DNA from: Cercophora sp. LCS_1
Taxonomy: Eukaryota; Ascomycota; Sordariomycetes; Sordariales; Lasiosphaeriaceae
NCBI GenBank assembly: GCA_036250225.1
Contig: JAPZLL010000002.1
Location: 124,001 to 188,000 of the forward strand
Direction: 5' to 3'
Length of the DNA: 64,000 nt
Position 1 is the first letter of the stretch. Every line of letters starts with the position of its first letter. Made by a program: the position numbers and the translations under genes. The notes under the pieces are model-generated. The model was not told the origin of the DNA, did no database searches, and saw only the letters and a list, made by a program, of their open reading frames with translations. Of this stretch, positions 22,535 through 32,517 are shown piece after piece.

Positions 22535-23420
22535 TCAGCGCTGACACCAGCATGAACGCTCGGCTTCTCTGAGCCCGCCGCTCGTGACGGCGAGATTATC
22601 CTCAGTTTCAGCCTTGCGCGTAACCTCTCCTTCCCCCGACGCTTCGGGTTTGTGGCGAGCGCAGTCTCCACATCTCCCGCTGAGGGGCCACGTTGGGTTT
22701 TTCTCAGTAGAATCGGCGTCAACACTGGCGCTGGCATTGGCCTCGTTGGCTTTGGGGCCGGCCTCTCTGTTCATGACAGTAGCCCCGCCCTTGCCTTTTT
22801 TGCTCTTGCTCTTCTCCTTCCCATGCCTCTTCCGAGGAGATTCGCCCATGTCCTTATCGGATCTTACTGGTTCCCTTGCCTCTGTTTTGCTGGTTGACAG
22901 GCCATATTCAGCTCTTTCATCATCCATATAGACATTGGAAGCGGTAGTGACTTCGGAAGCAGCAGTAGCTTCGACATCGGCGTCGGTCTCTTTGATAGAG
23001 ATGTCCTTGCCTTTGCATTTGCCCTTCTTCTGACGCTTAGAAGACTCGGCATCGCCATTTGTGTCCTTGTCGGATCTTACAGAGACTACTGCTTCGTCTG
23101 CCTTAGTCGGAAGGGGCGCGTGTATTACTACCCCAAAGCTTACCTTCAAGCGAAGTCCACTCGTGGGCCTTCGCCTTCGCCGGCTTCGAGTGTGGCAAAG
23201 CCAGGACGGCTTCCTCGAACCTTTTTTTTTTTCTGATAAAATTTATTAGTGATTGCCACGGAATATTATAGGAGATACCGTTTGATGTGTGCGTTTCGTT
23301 GGGGGGCTCAAACGCAGTTAGCTGGACTGTTTGGTGAGTGGAGGAGGAAGAGTTTTTTATATGCGCGCCTCGGAGGCGAGAAGAAAATACCCAGAGCGCG
23401 CAACGCGGGGCACCTTGCAC
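22535..23420 (-). CDS. Hypothetical Lys/Glu-rich repeat protein, probably spliced; ends uncertain
   Basis: The main open frame on the minus strand (to 22535) encodes two related blocks, each starting VRSDKD and followed within 25 residues by a Lys-rich run (KRQKKGKCKGK; KSKKGKGG). At DNA level the block start is a near-exact repeat of about 19 bases about 210 bases apart. A plausible 46-nt intron (23143-23098, GTAAGC donor, GCAG acceptor) joins it to an upstream frame reaching 23420, where no ATG is found, so the start is unresolved. No known domain is recognised. The gene may be a decayed or rapidly evolving one. Confidence 0.35.
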
Positions 23421-24797
23421 AACCTGAGCTTCCAGGCTACCTTTCTAGACGGGCCTTCTCATTTTTCACCCAATGCCCTGTTGACTGTCGTTGGCCAATG
23501 CACCGCTGCTCTTTCCTTTTATGCACACATACACATCAGTCTGTAAAGTCGGATTTACGTTGACATTCCGGCAAGCATCTTTCATCACGAAGTCCAACTC
23601 AGTGAGTTGATGTCATCATTGATTTAAGGCCGTGTGGACAATTGTGGTGTTGACATGGAAATCAAACTCGTGGCTGGCAGGCACGACCAGTTCACCTCAA
23701 GCTCTTCGCTTTAATCCGCGTCTGCCTGACCGCTGACGCCACTTCGAACGGCCTCAATGGGTAGACTTCCATATGGCTTCCAACAAGAAGGTAATGCCGG
23801 TGCTGCTGATAACAATATCCCACGGCCTCTGAAATATTGCTTGGCACCTTGAAACATTGAACGAATCGCATCTTTCAAGAAGGACATGGTTAGCCCTCCG
23901 AATTCTCTGGGGTGTGGCTCTTTTGCTAGGGAGTTGCAAAGGACAGCAATCAATTGATTTGAATCCTAAGCGCCGTGACGCGCGCAGGTAAAATTTCAGT
24001 GGTTATCCCCGTGAGAGCAGTTCTGGCATCCCCCATTCTGTGTGCCAAGAAAAACCACATTGACGGCAGCGAATCTATCCACGTAGTCAGCAACAAGGTT
24101 TCAACAGATGATGTCATACGAAAGAAGGGAGACTCAATCTCGATAAGTCTGCCCTACTCGAGGTTGCCCGTTGTGGGCGCGCGGTCCCGCGCGTCTTGCG
24201 CGTTCTTGCCATTTTTTCCTTGGAGACGGGCGGACTTTTTGTACCAGCAAGTACCAAAGATTAACCTAATGGGAGAAACGAGGGAAAAGAGGGTGATAAT
24301 GCCAATGCCGAAGTCGACAACACTCGACCCCATCCTTATATAGGTAAGTGACGAACGGCTTGACGATGAGAAGATGCATTTCCCAGGGGAATCTCCATGC
24401 AGCGAGACCAGTGGCATACAGCTTTTAGTTAGATACTTGAGAAAACCAGAGGCAACTAACACCTGGACAGGTTCAGGTCACCAAGACTCCAAAAGCATTT
24501 ACCTCGTCGACGGGCTTCCTGGCCTATTCGCCTTCCCCAGGAGACCAGGAGGCATTCCGGCATTAGGAGGGCTTTCTCGTACGCATTTTCCCGCTAAGAT
24601 AGTCGAGGAAGCCGCGTGTATGAGGTGGATAGGTACTTTCCTCGACCACCGTCTTGTCAACGAGATGTGAGGGAAAGAGTGAGCTGAGAAAAAATGGCTG
24701 TCCTAAGTTGGTTCTCTGACTCCCCTCTCTCTTTTCTCTCTCTGTCGAACGAATGTATTCAGCTGCGTGTCGTTGTTTTGTTGTTTAAGCTGAGAAA
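23421..24797. other. Intergenic, no supported gene
   Basis: Short open frames only. A CTCTCTCTTTTCTCTCTC-type pyrimidine tract sits near 24723-24745, about 50 bases before the collagen-like gene, as is typical of fungal promoters and 5' leaders. Confidence 0.5.
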
Positions 24798-25325
24798 ATG
24801 TCGACTCCCACGCCCAACCCCCTCTCGAAGGCCGATGAGGCCACAATTCTAATGTCGAACTTGACGATTGGCTTGCTTGTTGTCGCCGCCGTCGCCGCCA
24901 TCATCGCGGGCTTGGCCCTTTGCAAAAAGGGAGAAAAAGGAGACCCGGGTCCGCAGGGACTCCAAGGGAAGACTGGGGAGACTGGGGAGAAGGGGGAGGC
25001 TGGGGAGAGGGGAGAGAAGGGGGAGCCTGGTGACACTTCTGTCGCCCAAGACGTCGCCCGCACTGCCGAGTCCCGCGCCCGCACGGACGAGGCCAACCGA
25101 GCCATCGCCGAGAACAACCTCGTCGCTTCCGAGGCCAGCCGCGCCGCCAACGAAGCCCTCCTCGCCCGGGTCTTGGCCCTCCCTCCGGCTCCTCCTCCTC
25201 TGCCGCCGCCACCTCCCGCCCTGGCTGCTGCTCCCGCTGCCGCTCCCGCCCCGGCTGCCCTCCCTGGGTACGCCCGCCCGACCGAGGCCTCGTCCGCCCG
25301 TCGCCGCCTCGCCAACAGCGAGTAG
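24798..25325 (+). CDS. Membrane-anchored collagen-like repeat protein, 175 residues
   Basis: ATG in good context (GAGAAAATGTCG). Order of parts: short Ser/Pro N-terminus; one hydrophobic segment (about residues 22-42) ending in CKKG; twelve perfect Gly-X-Y triplets (residues 45-80) rich in GEK, GEP and GET, as in bacterial and viral collagen-like proteins; an Ala/Arg/Glu-rich helical segment with heptad character (about 82-128); a poly-Pro/Ala stretch; and a short Arg/Ser tail. The inferred topology is a single-pass protein with a triple-helical stalk and a trimerising coiled coil. The coding sequence is markedly GC-rich compared with its AT-richer flanks and seems intronless. Collagen-like proteins are uncommon in fungi, so horizontal origin or local assembly from simple repeats should both be considered. 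Function unknown. Confidence 0.7.
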   Translation: MSTPTPNPLSKADEATILMSNLTIGLLVVAAVAAIIAGLALCKKGEKGDPGPQGLQGKTGETGEKGEAGERGEKGEPGDTSVAQDVARTAESRARTDEANRAIAENNLVASEASRAANEALLARVLALPPAPPPLPPPPPALAAAPAAAPAPAALPGYARPTEASSARRRLANSE

Positions 25326-25333
25326 GCCGCTAC

Positions 25334-25390
25334 AGTGGACCTCACCACTATAAAAAAGGATATAAGTGGACCACACCACTATAAAAGAAG
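25334..25390 (+). repeat. Two tandem palindromic TATA units after the collagen-like gene
   Basis: AGTGGACCTCACCACTATAAAA (shown in two parts: AGTGGACCTCACCACT then ATAAAA) recurs 31 bases later as AGTGGACCACACCACT then ATAAAA. Each unit has AGTGG...CCACT arms of 5 bp and a TATAAAA box. They begin 9 bases after the stop codon. They could be a terminator/promoter duplication or a footprint of a small element. Confidence 0.6.
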
Positions 25391-27180
25391 GAAACCCCCT
25401 TGGATCTGACGTGCCTAGTGGACCCGAATGGGTGGGCGGGATGATCGCCACAGTTGTAGTTCTGAAGCTCTTTGGTTTGCGTCCACTCGCAACCATTGCA
25501 GTGGTTGTCCTTGCACTGTTGGTTATCTGGCAGGGATCCGGAATTATACCGGGGAGTCAGCGGATGGAAAATCCGACCCTGTTCTGACATCCGCGGTAAC
25601 CCCAGCCTCGCACTGGGGCTCTACCAAGGGGGAGGACGGGCGGTCAGGGGGAAGACAGCAAAGTCGTACTCTATGCCTCCGCGTTGGAGCTGTCTGGGAA
25701 CTTCATCGACTTCAAACGATGATGCAGAGTAGAGACGCAACGGGCGACACCCATCTATCAGTGGGTAGTCACCATCATTCAAGATATCAACCACGTCTGG
25801 TGGGAGCGGGCCATGACATTCTTCTCAACGAATCGGCGGGGAGAATCACCGCCCTTCATGATATCAACAATGGCTGGTGGGAGCGGGCCGTGGCCTTCCT
25901 CTCAAGAATCGGCGGGGAGAATCATCATCCTTCACGACATCAACAATGGCTGGTGGGAGCGGGCTAGACATTCTTCTCAACGAATCGGCGAGTCGGAGCA
26001 CATGGTGGCTCAAGACAACTCATTCAAGACATTCTTCTCGAACAACCAACACGGCGAGGTGGAGCAGGATGTGGCAGTTCAAGGCACCTCTTTTCGGAGA
26101 CCCTTCTCAACGAATCGGAGTCGGAGCAGGCGCATGGGCGCAACCGTGGTTCGAGACGTCCTGTCCACGGCATCCCTCTTACAAGCCACCCACACTGGAC
26201 ATTCCAAGCAGGCATGCGGCGGCGCAAGGCAGCCCATTCAGGACATTCTTCACGAACAGCCAATATGGCGAGGCGGAGCAGGGTGTGGCAGTTCAAGGCA
26301 CCTCGTTACCTCGAGCAACCGACAAAGCGGAGTCAGCAGGCGGATGGTGGCTCAAGCTATCTCGTTCAGGGCATAGTCTTCAACGAATCGACGTGGCAAG
26401 TCGGTGCAGGCTTATGGTGGTCTGGCGGCTTGTTCGGGCCATCCTTCTCAACTAATCGACAATGCGGGTCGATCCAGGACACAGTGCGGCGGTCGAATGT
26501 CTCAGCTCTGACATTCACGTCGGCGATTGGAGCATTAGAGCCCAGCAGCGACAACATCATCTTTGGCACCGACCACGAGTCCCAGGACAACCTCTGCAGG
26601 CTTTATGTCCCTAGCTTCCGACGCAGCCACATGATAGCAGCCCTCTCAAACCAGAACCCTCTCGGTGGCGATATCGACCATAAACTTTACAGTCAACCCG
26701 GTAGCCGCGGGGCCTACCGGAGATAGTCGTGGCAATTGGCGGCCCGAGTTCCACAATAACCATTATGTATATGTACTGGACGTGGTGCTGCAGGAACCTG
26801 GATCATACTAAACCGTCCCGGCTTGAATGTGTTATGTGGAATCCTGTCGGAGTCTGAGGCATAGCGCTCCAAGTAGGCGACATTCATCCGCACCGATACT
26901 TTAAGGCGCCACTTCAACTCGTCTATAACACACGCCCGACACATCGCGGCCTCCCGAGGTCCTCAACCCGCGTAAGCTAGCTAGCACCACGGCTTCCATG
27001 GACTGAAGTAACGGCCGGAACCGCAGCCATAAAGTGACGATTTACTTTGTGGCTGACGGCTCTACATGTACCGAAACCTTGTATCTGCCGAGGCACAATT
27101 GGTTGGATATAAAAGGCGATGTCGACGGGAAAGTTGCGCAGCAATTCCTGATACACCATTCATCGACACCATCCATCGAC
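25391..27180. other. Stretch dominated by the minisatellite; no firm gene
   Basis: A possible short membrane protein (25366-25587, with a hydrophobic run ATIAVVVLALLVIW) precedes the array but lacks other support. From 26480 to 27180 I see a small ATG-starting frame on the minus strand (26944-26714) and no recognised motif. Confidence 0.4.
25745..26480 (+). repeat. Decayed tandem minisatellite, about nine units of 65-85 bp
   Basis: Units start at a CATTCTTCTCAACGAATCGG-like motif (25811, 25966, 26029 and later variants) and early units end AACAATGGCTGGTGGGAGCGGG (read as AACAATGGCTGG then TGGGAGCGGG). The first units are about 90% alike, later ones drift. Open frames run through in more than one phase, so no frame is clearly selected. 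Possibly the remains of a repeat-encoding gene. Confidence 0.65.
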
Positions 27181-28265
27181 ATGTCTACCGCCCTGGAAAG
27201 GATCAAGACCGCAATGTCATCGGCGTGGACAGGCAGTAACCGTGACGAAAGAGGGAGACCTTCCCCCGTCGCCCCGTTACACGGAGTGTTAGAGCCACGC
27301 CCACTTGGCCGCTCTGCTGAAACCGGGGGTTGTCGATTGCCCAAACTCGACGAGGTTGCGAAGGCCTGGAAGTCTTGCCCACATAAAAAGGGCCGGCATG
27401 AAGTTGACGCTCCCACCACGGAGGAGCTGGCGGCTGACCTTACCAGGCCTTTCGGTCAATTAACGGGGCGCGGATTCTCGTTCACCCGCTTCAGAATCGA
27501 CCGCGGATATCGGACTTTAACCATGCGACAACAAGATGTGCTGGCGACTTATATTGGGCCTAACCACACAGCTACGCCTCTTACCCTGTACGAAATCGGG
27601 CATACCCTCACGCATGCCGACCCTATCTGCAGACACCTTAGGTGGGCGGAGGAATATCCCTTCCTGGTCCCCAACATGGCTAGATTTGGTGTTAATCCAA
27701 CCTTCTCGCTTCCCATGAATGCTCTAGCGTATGAGACTGCCCCCTTACAACTGGGACAGGTCGACATCCACAAACGGCTTCGGTGCGCACTGTTCCACGA
27801 AGCTGACTGCAACTGCCTCGACAGCGTCGCATTCGCAGCACTGTACGTACTGGTTCCCTTCTTTCCAACACACAAACACTGACGATATGCTGCAGGAGGT
27901 GCTGCCCACATTGCTATACCGACTATGCAATCAACATAGTGCCTGATGTTGCTCCAGGTCGGTCCAATGGAAGGCTCCTGGTATTTACTATATGGAAATG
28001 TCTCGGCGACGGCGATTCGGACACTAGGTGCTGGAAAACACATCAGAAGTCGGAACCACCAAACCGGTCATACGGGTTTGGGCATGCGATGTGGACCTTT
28101 GAATGGAGTGACAGTCATTGCCCAACCATGCACAAGATCAACGCGAAGGAAATACAACACTGCGTTGCTTCGGTCCGTGAGAGTCAAAGAGTTGAAGGCC
28201 CGCCTCGGTATACCGATGTGGTAGAGCCCGGTTCGTGGGTCGTTGACATGGAGAAGGGGGAATAG
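27181..28265 (+). CDS. Fungal protein with Cys-rich F-box-family-like C-terminal motif, 343 residues
   Basis: Exons 27181-27842 and 27896-28265, joined by a 53-nt intron (GTACGT donor, CTGCAG acceptor). The splice creates RCCPHCYTDYAI followed 17 residues later by a FTIWKCLGDG segment. The pattern C-x-x-C with T-D-Y/F, then T-x-W-x-x-L-G, is one I recall from large families of fungal hypothetical proteins, many annotated as F-box domain proteins, where it follows a two-Cys segment; here that segment is HEADCNCLDS. No F-box is visible at the N-terminus. The first 130 residues are polar and poorly conserved in character. The start at 27181 is the first ATG in frame. Function unknown. Confidence 0.6.
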
Positions 28266-28469
28266 ATGTATGGAACAACACCGTAGATGTACCTATCCAT
28301 TAATCGGTGGGTGATCGGCATGCCCCTCACTCAAGCACTATCTCCACTCTTGCACGGATGAGTATTCACCCGCTGCTTACGGTAGGGGCGTGTCTAGCGT
28401 CAAAATATATTCGGATTCGTCCACCTTTTCGCCTCTTCCTCCCCAAATCTCCCTTCCCGCCATCCCACA

Positions 28470-29215
28470 GGATCACATCACACCACCTCCATCGCCAAAG
28501 TCGTCGCCATCATCCCAATCACACTCACCACCGCATACCTCTTCTATCTCCACCGCAAAGTCTCTCCTCACGTCATTGCAGAAACCAACCACTGCTAATC
28601 CCCCTCTGACAAAACCCTCGCCAACGTACGCAAGCCCACCTACATGCCCTTGGATATCGCAAAAGACGACTCACAATGGATCCTCACCTACGAGTGAGTA
28701 GCATCTCGACCAATACCACTGTTACATCTTGAAACATCGCTGCTCTCAGCCGTATTGACTCGGTACATCCGAGCAACCATGACGGCGTTTGGAAACACGC
28801 CGCAGGTTTTTCTGTTGAGGAGAATGATGCCTAGAGATAATGCCGTTACCGCTGAGACTTTCAGCCAGGAGCGGATCCCATCGTTGGGTTTGAGGTTGGG
28901 GATCGTGTCCATGGTGTGTGGCGCGTTGCGTATCGGGGGTGTGTGAACTCGGGGGAAAGAGTGGAGCTGGCGATGGAAGCGCCGGCTGGGTATCGTGGGC
29001 CGGTTGTGGAGGGGGTCGTGGTAGTTGGAGTGGAGAGGGCAGACGAAAAGCATGTTATTTTTGAGAATCAGACTTGGATGTGGAGGAGGCCGGGGGAGAA
29101 GATGGTGATATTGGAGAGCGTGGTCGGGAGGTGGCTCCATACGTTATTGTCGAGCTGGTTGGTGAAGAGGGGGATTAAAGCGTTGCTTGGGGATTGGAAA
29201 GAGAAGGAATTGTGA
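28470..29215 (+). pseudogene. Broken single-pass membrane protein of a conserved fungal family
   Basis: A transmembrane segment (IAKVVAIIPITLTTAYLFYL) followed by YLHRKVSPHVIAETN begins the readable part. It is interrupted by TAA at 28596. Reading resumes as KPTYMPLDIAKDDSQWILTY to a GTGAGT donor at 28694. After the acceptor at 28749 the frame must shift near 28757 to give RYIRATMTAFGNTPQ, and again near 28898 (one base short in a G run) to give GDRVHGVWRVAYRG. The end, WMWRRPGEKMVILE and GRWLHTLLSSWLVKRGIKAL, ends at TGA (29213). I recall the family as unnamed Sordariomycete proteins, so the assignment is from pattern memory. Three separate lesions argue for a pseudogene. Confidence 0.6.
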
Positions 29216-29223
29216 GATGTTAT

Positions 29224-30303
29224 CTAGGCCATGGAAATATCAACTCTGTTGGACCGCACTTGGTGAAAGAAAAGCCCTAAAACTGTGCACCAAGGCGGGC
29301 CGGCCGAAACTACTTCGATGCTTCTTTCGCGCTGCCCGATAGGTCCGTCTCCAGGTCTCGCCGCTGGACCCCTCTCAACATCAGGATGTTCGCCATAGAC
29401 TCCAGGCCCATGTTATCAGCTATGGAGAGGGCGGTGGCCCTCACATCTTTGCAACCCAGCCCCATGTCCAGCAGCATCTCCAACATTGCGGTATGCTCTA
29501 ACAGGAGCGTAGAAGAGCGTATATCGGTCTTTGCTCAATTCCGAGTCAGGGTCATGAAGCTTGGCGCCAGCGTCCAGTAGCTTCCGCATCAACACCATGC
29601 TACCTGCCTGTGCGGCTGCCGTAAGTGGTGTGAAGTGCCGACGGGTCCCCCAGGGCTCGTTAGGGGCGGCCCCGTGTTCCAGCAGCAGGTCAACTAAGTC
29701 GCCGTTACATGCCCTAACGGCATGCCCGAGAGACATAGCCCCAGCCACAATACCGGATGTGCGAGCCCCGTTGTCTAGTTGATATCGTACCATCATCGTG
29801 TCTCCTGCCCTGGCCATCATACTCAGGTGTAGGCTCCGGAAACCGTGGCCTGCAGGACCGAGAACATTCTCCAGATACTGGTAGACCCCGGCTGACCGCG
29901 CTGTCAACATACACCCGAGGATATAACCTTTCACTGGGGACCTCTCCATAGATCCTGGCTTGCATCCAAGAATCAACATCTCTTTTTCCTTGTCCCCACC
30001 TTCTGGGAGCACGCGCGATGAAGGGTACAGGCATAAACGGACCATGTCCTGGTCGAGAAGCTCCCTGGCCAAGGATGCATAGCCGAAGTACGTTGCCGCC
30101 GAGAGAGTACTGAGACCCAAGTTGTGTGGGCCCGTGTGCTCTTCCCCCAAGTATTCCCACACTTCGCAGCCCGTTTTGCAGCCGTCAATAACAAGCCAAC
30201 AGAGCTTTTCCAGCATTTCGTCGGTGTCGAGGGCTGTGTCATCCTGCGCCTGTGACTGTACCCGTCGATGATATCGAATAAGAGAGTCTAACACGCTTCG
30301 CAT
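29224..30303 (-). pseudogene. Ankyrin-repeat protein gene with a frameshift
   Basis: ATG at 30303. The first part has no clear domain; ankyrin repeats become clear at GHAVRACNGDLVDLLLEHGA and FTPLTAAAQAGSMVLMRKLL. After LFYAPVRA (about 29495) the zero frame turns to nonsense, while the +1 frame at once continues the next repeat as EHTAMLEMLLDMG and SMANILMLRG. A single missing base near 29493 explains this; no splice signals are placed to do so. The shifted frame ends at TAG (29224). Either a young pseudogene or a sequencing error. Confidence 0.65.
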
Positions 30304-31089
30304 CTTGCCGACCCACCAGGGGGCAGGTTCACTGCTCTTGCTACGGGCGCGACACCGGAAAACAAGGTAGTCGTGCCAGAGACCGTCGCTCCGTTATGCT
30401 CGCGCAGGCCCCACCTTGCCTCCCTGAAATGATGTCCCCATTTCGCGTCATCTAACATCCTGGTGGGGAAGAGTGTTCGCTCGAAGGATGCGCGAAATGG
30501 CTCTGCGTCGGAATCGTGTCAGTTGCAGCAGAATTGGAGAGAAGGGTGGGACCCACTGCAAACGAGCTTCAAGCGGAGAGCTCTTCGAAGGCCGCGTGAA
30601 ATGATGCAGTGGTGAATGATCAGGTCGAAGATCTCGACGGGAAGCTCGAGGAGATGCATGTCTGGGTGCATGTTCTGGCAGCAGTGGATTGGGTATCCGT
30701 TTCACGGTGCTTGGAGCAGTGATGTTGGAAGAATTTGAGAATCTCAACCTGGCCTGCAGGTCGTAAGCATATACGTGATTATCTAGGTAGTTATGCGTTA
30801 TATTCATATGTTGGGGAAGTTATACCGCTGTGCAGCTAGCCGGCATTGCTCAAGCATCCACGCTGGGAACCCAAGGGGCGGCCAAGAGCGCTTCAGAATG
30901 ATTATGTCTACTGGGCGCCTTCTGGTGGCCATTTCCTGTACCTCAGGGTGTGAACCAGCATGGCAATTAGTGGAGTCCTGATCATGCCCACGACAATAGA
31001 GATGAATGTTGGCGACAGGCGCATTATTGGTGCCCTTTTGCTTTCGCCGCTTACAGTTCTAAAAGGAGCTCTTCCTGCTCGCGAAGCAA
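30304..31089. other. Intergenic, no supported gene
   Basis: Only short unrelated open frames on both strands; no motif, repeat or RNA gene recognised. Confidence 0.5.
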
Positions 31090-31593
31090 CTAACGGATGT
31101 CTTCTGGCACATCTTCATGCGTTCTCAGTGTATTGCCCCCTTTAGCGAAGTCAACAAGCTTCTCGAGGACCGTAGTTTCCAATTTGTAGTGTTTTTTAGT
31201 GGCTGGATCCCGCCAGTAATATAACCCCTTGTTAGTGCAGAAGGACCCATTGCATCGAAGGAGTTTATCCTCCTTCCAAACAGAACGCTGGCCGGAGCTT
31301 TCTTCCTGCTCGGCGAGTTTAGCCACGTAATGGAAATGCAGGTTTGCTAAAATTAGTGCCAACCAGATCTGCCCTGATTTGGGCCCCAGGGCATTATCCA
31401 CTAAAGGGACCATAAGCTGTCGCATCTCGGTAAGGATACTGTTAGAAATACTGCATACTTGGATTCGATGGTTTTTAAGGGTTGCAACTGCTGTGATTCT
31501 ATTGCTCTGTGGTTCCGGCTTCCAACCAGAACCTCCTTCTTTATAGACCTTTTCATGAGATACAGAATCTGCCTTGTTGTGGCTCAGCTTCAC
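31090..31593 (-). pseudogene. Fragment of a repetitive fungal protein (probably element-associated)
   Basis: The frame has no early ATG and is preceded by an in-frame stop, so it lacks its N-terminus. It encodes QIWLALILANLHFHYVAKLA, later a Cys-containing KLLRCNGSFCTNKGLYYWRD segment and a HEDVPEDI end. I recall similar sequences as multicopy fungal proteins but cannot name the family. An inverted copy of the terminal sequence of the nearby LTR-like element (31654-31674) lies 60 bases upstream, in line with an element origin. Confidence 0.45.
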
Positions 31594-31653
31594 TAGCGTT
31601 CAGGCAGTGCAAGCCATCTGTTTAGCTCCGCTGACCAGATGGCCAGGGCCCCT

Positions 31654-31674
31654 GAACCCCCTTTCTTTCTAACA
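31654..31674 (-). repeat. Inverted copy of the LTR-like terminus
   Basis: On the minus strand this reads TGTTAGAAAGAAAGGGGGTT plus C, facing the copies at 32005 (17 identical bases) and 32023 on the plus strand. The 330 bases between hold no gene. Confidence 0.65.
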
Positions 31675-32004
31675 CCTCCATGGTTGGTTTGGTGGGATCT
31701 ACCACAGCGTATTAGGTTGTATCGAGGCCTGTGGAGCTGTGGGGCTGGTGTTCGGGCGCGCCTGCATGGACCATGCATTGCCGGAACAGATCTGATTGGC
31801 AAAGGCATCATGTGCTAAGGCGAGATGTTGTGGAGCTGGCTGCATCTGAGGCGGCCTATCAGAAAGAGTGGCAGGTCAACGTCTAACAGTGGGTTAGAGT
31901 TAGGGAATCTTCTCTTATATCTATAAGTCGTTAGTCCAGGTTCCTAAATGTGAATCTGTAATAGCAGAACTAACGTAACCTACACGCTTATCATCTTTAC
32001 GTAT
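31675..32004. other. Spacer between inverted terminal copies
   Basis: No gene or RNA recognised. It may be the original target sequence between two divergent element remnants, or the body of a small non-autonomous element. Confidence 0.4.
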
Positions 32005-32286
32005 TGTTAGAAAGAAAGGGGTTGTCAGAAAGAAGGGGGTTCCGGCTGAAGGCCGGAATGTGAAAAAGGAAGGTGTAGCCAACCGAGCTGAATAGAGCTC
32101 AGGGGAGCTGAACTGACGCAGTCAGTTCAGCTGGTCAAGGCTATGGTTGCCACCACTAACCACTATTGCCACCACGCAGTACTATAATAAGGGGCTCTCT
32201 GGCAACGCCAGAGAGCCGCACAAGCAATTCAATAGCAGTTGCAACCCCTTTTATTCCACAGATTCCAGTGTGCAACGTTTCTGACA
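32005..32286 (+). mobile_element. Solo-LTR-like element with four internal hairpins
   Basis: The right end TTTCTGACA is the perfect reverse complement of TGTCAGAAA at 32023, and a partial tandem copy of the left end (TGTTAGAAAGAAAGGGG) starts at 32005, so the element is TG...CA bounded like an LTR. Hairpins: 32040-32058 (7 bp), 32085-32100 (5 bp), 32106-32132 (11 bp, 5-nt loop) and 32193-32217 (11 bp, 3-nt loop). A TATA-like ACTATAATAA sits just before the last hairpin, as expected for an LTR promoter and R-region start. No 5-bp target duplication was found (GGGGT versus ATAAG at the sides). No internal pol gene is present. Confidence 0.6.
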
Positions 32287-32517
32287 ATAAGTATTCCCAA
32301 GCAGAAGGCTGGACAAATTGTCCATAAAGTTCTGGGTGGTGGCTATTGCGGGTGCGAATGTCCCAATTCTGGGCCCTTTGCTTGTACGGGACCATTTTTG
32401 AGCCCTTCGGCTAAAACTGCACCTTCTCGGAAGGCTGTGCTGTTCAATGGGCAGATATTAGCCGAAGCTGAGCCGGGGCTGATCTGGACTGATCAAACGT
32501 GACGAAGAGTCACCTGA

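Noticed and set aside
25745..26480. Possible CRISPR-like array
   Set aside because: Units are contiguous and drifting with no constant repeat and unique spacers; eukaryotic context.
31090..31593. Reading this ORF as a Starship captain (DUF3435 recombinase)
   Set aside because: No tyrosine-recombinase residues could be identified and the fragment is short; family left unnamed.
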